This document shows, piece by piece, positions 9,742 through 19,746 of a stretch of DNA of 64,000 nucleotides (the first letter of the stretch is position 1; every line of letters starts with the position of its first letter). The DNA comes from Spirogloea muscicola (taxonomy: Eukaryota; Streptophyta; Zygnematophyceae; Spirogloeales; Spirogloeaceae), in assembly GCA_009602725.1 (NCBI GenBank), contig WELB01000011.1:344605-408604 (forward strand). Direction: 5' to 3'. The notes beneath the pieces are model-generated. The model was not told where the DNA came from and did not search any database. It saw only the letters and a list, made by a program, of their open reading frames with translations. Position numbers and translations under genes: made by a program.

Positions 9742-12472
9742 TCACTCTAGGTACTTTTCTAGCTTCTCCACCTCCTCAATGCTTCCAATAAATAGCGGGA
9801 CACGCTGATGGACCTGCGCATTGAACGAGGGCCAACAGATGTTCAAGTCAAGTAATGTAGGACATTGAAAACCATTTGTAAAAAGAGTTGATATACATCA
9901 GCTCCTACCACCTTACACGAGCTGGCACGAGGCTACTCGACTATGAAGGTTAGAGTCTCTGTGATGCTCTAGTGACACTGAGATAACCATAGCTCATGGA
10001 GTAATGTAAGCTTGAGTATGGTGCAAGGCAATCAAGACATAACGTGGCAAGAAGTAGTGAGGCCGCTACGTATTCATCAAACAGAATAGTAAGCACGATA
10101 GAGCTCGAAGCACTACCTTCTCCGGGATAATGTCAAGGATGCGCTTGTAGCCATCAGAGCCCTTGCCCCCGGCCTGCTCCACTAGGAAGCTCATCGGAGC
10201 GCACTCGTACAGCAATCGCAACTTTCCAGTCTTGTTTTTGCTATCGGGGGGATAGCCGTAGATGCCTCCGTACAGCAGTGTCCGGTGGAAGTCGCCCACT
10301 AGGCTGCCAATGTAGCGTGCAGAGTAGGGCTTGCCACTGGGACCAGGATCCTGCAAGCAAGGGCAACCAGAGGCAAGGTGTTGTGGTACAATGACGACAA
10401 GGTCTCCTTGCTGCATCGCATGCAATACGTGTTAGACATCTAGTATTATACCAGTGTGTTGCCAAGTGCTAGGTGCAATTGCAGCTCGTGGCTGACCCTT
10501 CTATGGCCCACGACCACAGCATGACAGCCTCACTCTGCGCGTGCACCCACTATTCTAGTCCTCAACCTGAAGCACGCATGCAGGGCAATGCAGGCAGGGC
10601 ACAACCCTGAAACACTTGGACGGATTGGGCGCGGGCGCAGACACATCTCCAGCAGGTCACAGCTGTGACCAGCTGAACCGCGTTTGGACCATGGGACTGT
10701 TGGAGCAAAGTAGGGAGCAATAGCGACACTGATGTCTGAATGGGCTTTGCCAGGCAGGGCTGACCTTTAGGGAGTCGATGTACTTTTTCAACTTGTCACT
10801 CCACAGGGCGTAGTTGCCCTCGTTGAAAGAATAGATCTTGCCAGACTTGGGCACAGTAATGCGGTCGTGACTGAGCACAAACTCGCCATACATGGGGTCG
10901 AGAGTGAAGCCGTAGAGCCCATTGCCAACTGAGAGTACAAGGATGACGGAGCTGGAGTACATGCAATAACCTGCGGCCTGCAGGTTGCTGCCGGGCTGGC
11001 AGACATTGACAACGCACGCCTGCTCAATCTGGTCAAGCTGCAAGTAAAGGGAAGGAAAGGCACAGCCACTTTCAGCTTTTCAGGACTCCAAGCTGAATGG
11101 TTGCACGAAGCATGTCTTGAGTTTGCCAAGCGATGCCTGGTTCACTGTGCCCTTATTGTCAGTAACAGAATGCTCACTGCCAGCTTAGGCTGTTACTGAA
11201 AATGAGAGAATAACGGTCTGTCCATTTTAACCGAGACATGTCCATCATGGCTAAAGCCAGCTCACTTCAGCTCATTGGAGGAAGGGAAGCTCACGCTTGG
11301 GTCGTCGCCCAGGTTCACAAAACAGCCTGAGTCATTCTCGGGCTTGAAGATGCCAAAGATGGAACCAGTGGAAACAGCGGCATCAATGTTGGACGAGCCA
11401 TCGAGCGGGTCAAACACAACAATGTATTCGCCGCCGTATGTCTCCTCCACTGCCACTGGCGTGTCCTCTTCCTCGGAGGCTATGATGCCCGTGCGCCCGC
11501 TCGATCGTAAGGTGTTGGAGAAGACCTGCATTGCACACCCGAGGCCACTCACAAGGATCTCAGGATCTTATACTTACTGAAGCATGGCTTGGCTCATCAC
11601 AGAGCTTCCATTGTGGGCTGTATGTCAGGTGCAAGTGGAGGAGAAGGCATGCATGAGCATCAAAAGCCTCACAATGGGGACACAAAGGTCGAGCATCGAC
11701 CTCGTTGGAGATGACATCGAGCTTCTTCTGGTCCTCACCGGAAATATTTTGGGCGCCCTGAACACCTGCCAGAAGCCAAGTGGAGCTGGAGTCCGTGAGG
11801 TGCTCAAAGGCAAGCCCACATAAGTCACCCTCTCGTCAAAATCGGGAGACTAACCCGTCATGTTGGCAATGCCAGCACGCTGCACCAGCGATGCGATCTG
11901 CTTGCAGGCGGTCGCTATGGACGTGAGCACGATGACCATCTCGTTGTCGATCTGGCCCGCAATCTCCTGCCGCACGACCCAGTTGGTGAACGTCTGGATT
12001 TCGTACTGGCTGCGCTTGCGGGCCTCCTTGAGCTCCCCGGGCTGCACCGCCAGTGCCGCACGTGCCACGCCCGAGGCCTGCGCAGCCAGTGCCGCAGTGG
12101 ACTGCAACATGAGACGGCTGAGAAGCTCCGCCGTAACGTACGAAGGCGATCCAGGCAGCTCCACGACAATGCAGCTAGCAGGCGCCGCTGGCGCATCGCC
12201 AACGTCGAGCTCAGCACGTGGCCATATGCCGCCATACGGCCACCATCCAACTCGCTGACGGCAATGCAGCCGCGGCCATGGCAAGACGACCAGCCGCAAC
12301 GACATCCAGCGATCGAGAGTGACGTTTCCGCCTCACCTTGCCGCCGCGCGGGCATAGCCGCACGCCGGAGGCCGCCCGCAGGCCGGCTGTGGAGCCGCTG
12401 AAGACGGCCGACAGCGCCGCGGCCGGAGAAGCCCGCCGGGCCGGCGGCGGGAGGCCAGCCGGTTGCCTGGCT
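9742..12472 (-). CDS. Fructose-1,6-bisphosphatase, plastid redox type (start lost in gap)
   Basis: Minus-strand exons, all in phase: 12337 to the gap, 11855-12101, 11701-11765, 11295-11525, 10765-11037, 10117-10350 and 9742-9813. The enzyme hydrolyses fructose-1,6-bisphosphate in the Calvin cycle in the plastid stroma. Markers are the metal site ([19 protein letters not shown]), [77 protein letters not shown] and the C-terminus VEKLEKYLE. The regulatory loop keeps three cysteines (one in SGCFVN, two in ACVVNVC), the pattern of thioredoxin-f-controlled plastid FBPase; cytosolic forms lack this insert. The first visible exon ([18 protein letters not shown]) looks like the end of a transit peptide and runs into the gap at 12473, so the start codon is not seen. 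Confidence 0.95.
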
Positions 12473-12739
12473 NNNNNNNNNNNNNNNNNNNNNNNNNNNN
12501 NNNNNNNNNNNNNNNNNNNNNNNNNNNNNNNNNNNNNNNNNNNNNNNNNNNNNNNNNNNNNNNNNNNNNNNNNNNNNNNNNNNNNNNNNNNNNNNNNNNN
12601 NNNNNNNNNNNNNNNNNNNNNNNNNNNNNNNNNNNNNNNNNNNNNNNNNNNNNNNNNNNNNNNNNNNNNNNNNNNNNNNNNNNNNNNNNNNNNNNNNNNN
12701 NNNNNNNNNNNNNNNNNNNNNNNNNNNNNNNNNNNNNNN
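12473..12739. other. Assembly gap (N run)
   Basis: 267 unknown bases. It hides the 5' end of the FBPase gene and the far end of a retroelement fragment that abuts it on the right. Frames that appear to read through it are artefacts. Confidence 0.99.
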
Positions 12740-13245
12740 AAGGGCGCGACCAGCGCGGCGGTGCAAAGCAAGCGCTTGGGAGCGCTGCAGGGACATAGAC
12801 AGTCGCATACGGTAGCAGGACACCAGACCCAAAGGCACCGAGCCACCGGGAAGGGCAGCACCCTGCTCCCGGCGCCGCTGGTCAGCTTGAGAGGCCAGCA
12901 GCGAAAGTAACGAGGACCACCGACCCCCGTAACACCCATGGATGTCCATGGCCAGGGGGTAAAAGGCTTGGAGCGGGCGGAGTCGATCTGCCGTACTGGG
13001 TATCCGTAAGCAGGGGCCGGGGTGGCGCCACGTGGCAGTGGCTGGTGTCGGTTCACATTCGCCCTTCCGTTCGCCGCCCCAATCCACTAAGCTTATTTCT
13101 AGTATTTGAGACTCACGGGCTTTCATCAGGAGAAGGCGCGCGGTGCGCATGAAACCGAAAGGGAGGCCCATTCTAGCCTTACATATGTCCTGTTAATGGA
13201 GTAATGCGCTGGCTAAGGGGGAGGGATACTAATGTCCCCGAATGA
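12740..13245 (-). mobile_element. Retroelement coding end plus family A tail, both minus
   Basis: Two pieces on the minus strand. At 13245-13131 is a family A tail (CATTAACAGGACATATGTAAG ending GCGCACCGCGCGCC). At about 13075-12740 is a coding end that reads PLAMDIHGCYGGRWSSLL and YRMRLSMSLQRSQALALHRR before running into the gap. The second phrase recurs on the plus strand at 52150-52230. Confidence 0.7.
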
Positions 13246-14165
13246 GCACAAGGCATCGTCATCAAGGCATCGTTTGTTCCACTTCGACTGCGGGACTACG
13301 GCCGCAGCGACCACGCTTGTCGTACGGCACGGGGTTGTTTAACAAAAGAGAAGAAACAGCATTCCCAATGTATATTGAATATGCCTATGGAAGTAATCTG
13401 TTCCAACGTGTAAAGTGGGGGCGATGGCTGTGAGAGGCCAGCACCGTTACATGAGCAAGGTCTGAAGGAACCGGAATAGCACATTGTACTCGGGACTGTT
13501 CTCTGTGACTTTGTGGATGGACTTTGTGGACGCTCAACAAGCCAAGAGTGGATGCGAGCGGTGCGCAAAATCTGAAAAGGAGGCCACATGAAGCCAACAC
13601 TGCTCTGGGAATACACTCTTCAGGCAAGCGATAGTGCAAAGAGAGAAGGCGCGCGGAGCGCATGAAATGAAAGGGAGGCCAATTCAAGCCAACACATTGT
13701 TCAGGCAAAGTCTAGTGCAAATTAAACAAGGCTACATAACACGGAGACCTAAATAAAGAACGGGGCTGCACGAGCCCTATGCTATACTATGTCCCATGCC
13801 CCGTTACCAGGACTTTGTAAGGCTCGAAGTGGCCTCCCTATCATTTCATGAGCACCGCGCGCCTTTCTCTATGTCAAGGGCCTAACAGGGGGAAGAAATA
13901 CTCAGAGGGTTGCATCTGCACCTGACGCGGGCAACGGGGAGCCTCCACTGGGGGGCACCTGCTGACCAACATACCTTTTGGTTTATTACCCAGTTACCAG
14001 GGCATTTGTAAGGCTAGAATTGGCCTCCCTTCCAATTTCATGCGCACAGCGCGCCTTCCCCCCCCTTTGGACTGACCTTTCACAAAGAGACAGCTCTTTG
14101 AATGTCTCTTAAAGCAAAGGCTGTGAGAGGGCACAGCCTCGCCCCTTCTGAAGAGCAGCTCCTCA
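13246..14165. mobile_element. Cluster of retroelement tail fragments, both strands
   Basis: At least five tail-only pieces: minus at 13410-13500 (GGGGGCGATGGCTGTGAGAGG), minus at 13641-13725 (GAGAGAAGGCGCGCGGAGCG), plus at 13795-13870, plus at 13985-14060 (TTTGTAAGGCTAGAATTGGCC), and a family C tail at 14095-14165 whose hairpin is a perfect 8-bp stem (14118-14125 with 14132-14139). No intact coding part. Confidence 0.6.
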
Positions 14166-14864
14166 CAGCCATCACTTTATATATAGGAGCTACTCCTTGC
14201 AGTCGCCGCTCCTGCGCCCGCTTCCATGTTGGCTCTTGCCACGTCTCTCACTGCGGCTTCCACCGTTGGGGCTCCACGAGGAGATCACCGTTGGGCGCCC
14301 AGGCGTTGACGAGCCCAGGTCCCGGGCTGGGATCGCTCGGGCCCAACTTCGGCCTCATGATACTCTGGGACAGCAGCCCATCAACAAACATTTTCGCTCT
14401 ACGCAGGTCAGTGGTCAATTAGCAATCTCAAGGTCGACTCGCCCAATTTGCCGATGCTTGTGGCAGGGACAGATGGCCAACAACGTGTCGACGTGCTTTC
14501 AAGTTGCGGCTCTCTGCTCTCAATTGATAAGTAGCACTCATGACCGGTCCTTTTTGCCTTGAATGTGAGAGGATTCTCAGTATTACTTTATGAGATTTGA
14601 CTTAAGCTTCACAAGCTGGTCTGCATTGCTCTGCAGCTGTTGCACTCTTTTCGAGGGCCAAACTCAAACACACAAGCAACAGTGAACATGCAAGCATATG
14701 TCGCAGAAGGCAGGCCAAGATGTCCCACCTGCTGCTTGCTTGAGGACAAAGGCAAAGTCATGGGAGAGCCTTTCGTCTTGGCGGATAGTTTCCGGCAGCT
14801 CGTCTGTCGGATCTGAGGCTACTCACTCGTAACTACTGAGTGATCCATCCTCCCCCTGTTCTGA
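14166..14864. other. Unassigned sequence with one open stretch on the minus strand
   Basis: On the minus strand about 14410-14235 is open and reads AKMFVDGLLSQSIMRPKLG, then VNAWAPNGDLLVEPQ and a stop. It has a protein-like composition but no family that I recognise, no clear splice partners, and lies between retroelement fragments. Nothing else stands out. Confidence 0.3.
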
Positions 14865-15735
14865 CATAGCATCTTCAGGCCCCTTTGTAGCTACTAAAAG
14901 CTTGTAGGCCCCTCCGAACCTTTGTCAATTCTTTTTGGGCTGGCTTTTCGCAGCCCTTGCCCCCATTGGGAGTGCCACTTCTCTCTCTCGTAAAAACTGT
15001 GGTGGGGCCCAAAGCTGATACATGATCAGTTAAAAACCTGCACATAGAACAATGTCCACTTGGTAACCCTGAATTGAGCCTAGTGAGTGGGCTTGTTCCT
15101 TGTCGACTAAGACAGCCCACAGATGACAGGATAGTGGAAGCGGCTTCGGGTGAGAGAAGTAGCTCCCTTCAAGGGGGCAGCGGCCTTGAGCGGCCAGCCC
15201 AAATAGGAAAGAGAAAACGCGCAGTGCATACTGACATGAGATTGTGGCCAAGCCGATGTTATTAAGGAAAAAGTCAAGCGTTCAGCAAAGGAAGTGCAAG
15301 AATGGGACTCACTTAAGCAATAGACTGGGGTTTAAAATGCACGTAACGAGGATCAAGCCAGCTGCGGGATCACCGTCGGCAAGCCCTCAGAGAGAAGAAA
15401 GTGCCCGCCCATTGAGAAGAGGGGTTGGCAAAGCCAACCCAAAAAGAATAGACAAACTGCAAAGCCAAAGAAAGAAGCGCCGAAAAAGGACTACACTACG
15501 AAGTGCAAGACGGTGCAGAGTGAGAGAAGGCGCGCGGTGCGCATGAATATGGATGGGAGGCCAGTTCCAGCCTTACACAAGTCCGCTGAGAGAAGGCGCA
15601 CGCGGTGCGCATGAAATAGAAAGGGAGGCCATATCTAGCCTTACAAAAATGTCCTGTTAACTTGGTAAAGAGCTGGCTAAGGGGGACACTAAATATCCCC
15701 GAGCGAGCACATGCATATCTGACAAGCAGAGGGGA
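14865..15735. mobile_element. Retroelement tails C and A, both strands
   Basis: A plus-strand family C tail at 14865-15000 contains GGGCTGGCTTTTCGCAGCCC followed by CTTGCCCCC. Minus-strand family C tails follow at about 15130-15240 and 15400-15520; the latter holds a perfect 8-bp hairpin (15422-15429 with 15433-15440, loop AAA). Two minus-strand family A tails at 15521-15570 and 15585-15735 end in a coding fragment reading LSDMHVLARGYLVSPLASS on the minus strand. Confidence 0.65.
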
Positions 15736-16057
15736 ATGGAACCCGGCACAAGGTTACTGCGAACGGGAGATGGGCGACGCCTTTCTGTTAACTGTTGAGT
15801 CCCGGCAGCAACGACGGCGTCGAGACGTTGGTGGGNCAACTGTTGTGCTGATAGAAGCGCACCGCCGGCGGCTGCGGTTCTGAGAGGCTGGCGCTCTGAG
15901 CGGCTGTTGCGGTGGCGGCGGCGGCGGCGGCGGCCGCGGCGGCGGCGGCGGCGGCGGCGATTAGTGGCGCTTGAGGTCCAGTAGAGGCGAGGAAGATTGT
16001 GGTGCGGGACGAGCCCGGACGTGCGCGCCTGCGCCACAGGCTCCGCCTGCCGCCACC
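15736..16057 (+). promoter_or_regulatory. DAD1 upstream region and 5' UTR with GGC repeat
   Basis: GC-rich sequence with a GGC/GGCGGC run at about 15910-15960 leads to the DAD1 start at 16058, which sits in a good eukaryotic initiation context (GCCACCATGG). One base, 15836, is unknown. The Ala/Gly/Arg-rich frames across it are low-complexity artefacts. Confidence 0.5.
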
Positions 16058-17593
16058 ATGGGCGTGGCGGACGACTTCCGGGCGGTTGTCACCACCTTCC
16101 GCGCCGAGTACCGCAAGACGCCCGTGAAGCTCAAGGTGGCTCTCGCGCGCCGCGCCGTTGGTGTGCCCGTCTTGGCATGGCCCGGCTCCGCTGCTTAACG
16201 GCGTTGCCGTTGCTGTCATCACCTCATTGGGAACACCTTGAGTCGTCGTCTCCGACGCGCAGCACGGCGCTCGTCTTAGCTGCAGGGCACACAATGGCGG
16301 GCGCCTCTTGCCACAGCCATGTGGAGGGCAGCGCCGAGCGTCGCTGGCTGCATTCTGACGGGGCCCCCTTACGCCCTGGCCAGGGGGACCCAAGTGCTGA
16401 ACCCTAGCCTCCAACGGTGACTGCAGATGCTGGACCTGTTCCTCGCGTACGCCCTCTCCACGGCGCTGGTTCAGGTCAGCGCCGGCGTGGCCTCGAGAAG
16501 CCGGCATTGGGGCCTGCCTGTCCTGTGCTACGCCTTTGGCAGACTTGGGCTTATGGCATCTCGCCTGTAGGCTGTTCTTAACAGTAGCACCTGGAGCCGC
16601 TTGTACTCCGAAACGGCTTTAGGAGGCAGGTGTCCGTCAGATCGCTGCGAAAGCAAATCAATGCTGGCAAAATCGTGGGACCTGCATGATTGTTGTTGTT
16701 TGCAGTTTGTGTACATGGCGCTGGTTGGCTCCTTCCCATTCAACTCGTTTTTGGCCGGCATCTTCTGCTGCATAGGCACCGGCGTTCTGGCAGGTAGCTA
16801 CTGCATTCAAAGACCTATTTGCCTCAAATGCCTGTCATGCAGGAGCCCTAGCTTGTTCTTAGTACGCTGAGCATGCAAGTTGCCCTGTACGGTGGAAGCG
16901 GGGGCGGGGCTTGCCATAAGCTGGACTGCGATTTAGGGTCAGCTTTTGGTGCAGGCTTTTGGTTCTTCCCTCTCAACTTGCCGGCTTATACTTGTGGCAT
17001 TCACATATCAAATTGATGGACAGAAGGGTATCAAGTTTCGTTTTGCATGACCACTCCAATGCTTCCTGGCAAGTTTCTAAAGAATCATCCTGGACTGCGA
17101 TGTGACTGGCCTCCTCTCCCCCTCTCCTGCCCTGTCTCTGGCAGTGTGCCTACGGATGCAGGTCAACAAGGAGAATAAGGAGTTCAAGGTACGCAAGTTG
17201 CTCCGCGTTTCTGCTGCAATTTAATTAGCGCAGGGTCTAGGATTTAGGGTTTAGGGTTTTACGATTTTTGCTATGCAACTCAGGACAGGACCTGCCTTTC
17301 TTTTGGAATCAATATGCACATCTTCTGAATGCTTTATTGTCAAGCTGAGACTACTGACCAAGGGACCTCATTAAGCCCTCCTTGTAGGCAGGTGTAAAGC
17401 TCACGCATCAAGATGTCCTTGTCATCCTCATCACTAATTGGTCATATGCAAAAGAGGCATGAGTTTCGAGTTTTGCATGTATCAATTCACCGCGTTCTTC
17501 GATGTGCAGGACTTGGCACCCGAGCAAGCCTTTGCCGACTATGTTCTGTGCAATTTGGTGCTCTTCTTTGTTGTTATCAATTTCATTGGCTGA
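16058..17593 (+). CDS. DAD1: DAD1 subunit of oligosaccharyltransferase
   Basis: Five exons with exact phases: 16058-16135, 16427-16474, 16706-16793, 17145-17188 and 17510-17593, giving 113 residues, the same length as human DAD1. DAD1 (OST2) is a small ER-membrane subunit of the complex that transfers the preassembled glycan to asparagine in secretory proteins; its loss triggers apoptosis in animals. Family features in order: the short cytosolic N-terminus (DDFRAVVTTFRAEYRKTP), first membrane segment (MLDLFLAYALSTALVQ), the invariant GSFPFNSFLAG, CLRMQVNKENKEFK, then APEQAFADYVLCNLVLFF and the C-terminal glycine of NFIG. Intron 4 holds a two-unit telomere-like motif (TTTAGGG) near 17238. Confidence 0.96.
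17228..17262 (+). repeat. Telomere-like TTTAGGG motif in DAD1 intron 4
   Basis: The sequence GGATTTAGGGTTTAGGGTTTT contains two consecutive plant-type telomere units, inside the intron between 17188 and 17510. It is one of three such blocks in the window. Confidence 0.8.
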
Positions 17594-19746
17594 GTCTGCC
17601 TTAAACATACGGGCTGCCTGCCCTACTCTTTCAGCAATTTTGACCTCAGCATTTCCATCTCGATCACGTGGTTCAGTGGTCGGACTTCATCAAGTGAATG
17701 TCCAAGCACAACAGGCCTGTCTTGCCAAAACAGGGAAGTTAGAACCTCTTGTAAGGCTTTTACATCGAAGTGCGGAAGTGCTGCTTGCATGTGAGCCTGC
17801 AAGGATGATAGGTTTGTGGTTGACAAGGTATTTCTGACACACAAGCACACCTTGACTATGTAACTGTAGCAAAAGCCTATAGCCAATGATTGTGTGCCTG
17901 ACCTACTCATCCTTCCAAGCTCGTATTAAGCGATTTATCATCAATACTGAAGCTGCTTGAGATGCGTGACTGGCTGCATCTGTGTGAGGTACTCAGAAAA
18001 GTCAGCCTCGAGCACTGGAAACTCTACTGTAACGCTAACATGCGCAACCGGATCCTCCACACAGCACCAAGCCGGCTGCATCCCTTCCTCCTGTCGTTTG
18101 ACGTGCGCCTGACATATGACATAAGCAGAGTACTCTGACTAAGACAATTTGTGTATGCAAGCAGATAAAGACATCTGATGGAGAGAGGCGTTGACAACAG
18201 ATGGCAAGCCATATACTAGAACGAGTTGGTAACAGAACATACAATTGCTGTTGTAGTCGTACATGAGGCACACAAGCAGAGACAGACATGCACCCACCTG
18301 TCTTACTGAAAAGGCATGGAGCATTGCGCATGGTATAATAGGGGCTTCGCCTAGATGGATGCACACTGGCTGACTACAGGACCAGGCAGTACGCCCAGAG
18401 ACGTCCCAGATGATACAGTCGATTATACACCCCCCTATGATAGCTCCAGAAAAAACCTCCGTCCGCCAGGGTAATTTGAGAGTGCCTTCCTTGACCTGCC
18501 GATCACCAAATAGCAGCAGCAGCATCGCAAAATTCAGACACAATGAGGATCTGGCTTGGGAGGCTGGTCGAAAGGAGGTGTATCAACCTCAGTTGCTGTA
18601 TGCTGTTGAATGTGACATGACACTAGCACCAGAAGGTTTGGGAAACATGGTACAGTTGAGTACGAGTGAGATGACACATGATCAGCTTGGGAGCAAATTG
18701 CAGCCTTCGTCTCAGACTGCACAGAGTCAGCTTGAGTGAAGAAGGCTGCTTCCTGTTGTGAGCAACAATCAATGTAACAAATGTGAGCAATTGTGAGCAG
18801 TCTAGAGAGCTAGGGAGTACCTGTGAGCATTTGGCCTTTGACTCCTGCAAGCATACACAATATTTCATGCATGTTAAAAATTGCCCCATCTTGCATCTCT
18901 AGCAAACTTCATGTCGTCCTAACGTCATTGGCAGAGAGACCTTTGTTTTTTAGATGAGGGCTTTCAGAGGGCCATGGCAGCTGTCATGTCTAAAGCTTTA
19001 TATAGTCTCTCAGATGAGGGCATGGCGCATTATCATGAACAGACAATGACAAGCAGTCCTGCAATATCACGAGCACACAGAAGAGTCAGGCCAGACATTT
19101 GGTCCTTTGGGCTTAATGACTGTAGTAAGAAGGCTCATCAGATCTCACCAACTTGTGAAGACCCTGCCACCAAATTTGGCTGAAAGTTCGGAGGTGTACG
19201 GTCTGAGTAGCAGCCAACTTCAGTCCTCAGCTTTGACGAGATGGCACAGTGGAGGAGCAGTCCTTTATGTTCAACTTTTAAGTCTTGCTTGTCTCACTTC
19301 CTGTGTCTCATGTAAGTACTGTTATTGACTGCCATCATATGCTGAGGCCTAACTTCAGAGATGCCAACTGTACTGAGGTAAATATGGACAGAGAATAGCA
19401 GGTGTGAGAACATACGATTAAGCAGGATCGGATGGAAGCATTGGGGCAAGGAGCCAGCCTCCTCCTTACGCTGGACCCCGCCTTTAAAACTTGTAAAATG
19501 TGCTCCAAATTGAGGTTGACCACTAGCAGAACAATCTGGAAGATATAAGATCTTGACTTTATCAGTATATTATCCGTTATTGTTATTGCATTCTCATTAT
19601 TTTGTTATCAATGAATGCATTGTTGTGCCAAGGATTCTATATTGAGATCATAAAAAGAGACTAACAATGTAGCTGCAGCAACTGTGAAGAAGCACTTGAC
19701 CATGCAGGCTCATGCCACTTGAATCCAGCTTAGCAGGGACCTCTAT
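17594..19746. other. Intergenic region, nothing assigned
   Basis: No gene supported. The AT-richer sequence after DAD1 should include its 3' UTR. On the minus strand 18540-18400 is open and reads FAMLLLLFGDRQVKEGTLK and FSGAIIGGCIIDCIIWD, hydrophobic and protein-like, but flanking exons and a family could not be found. The remainder holds only short random frames. Confidence 0.4.

Noticed and set aside
11915-13171. A frame of over 400 codons through the gap at 12473-12739
   Set aside because: It is open only because N bases carry no stops; it joins FBPase antisense phases to a retroelement.
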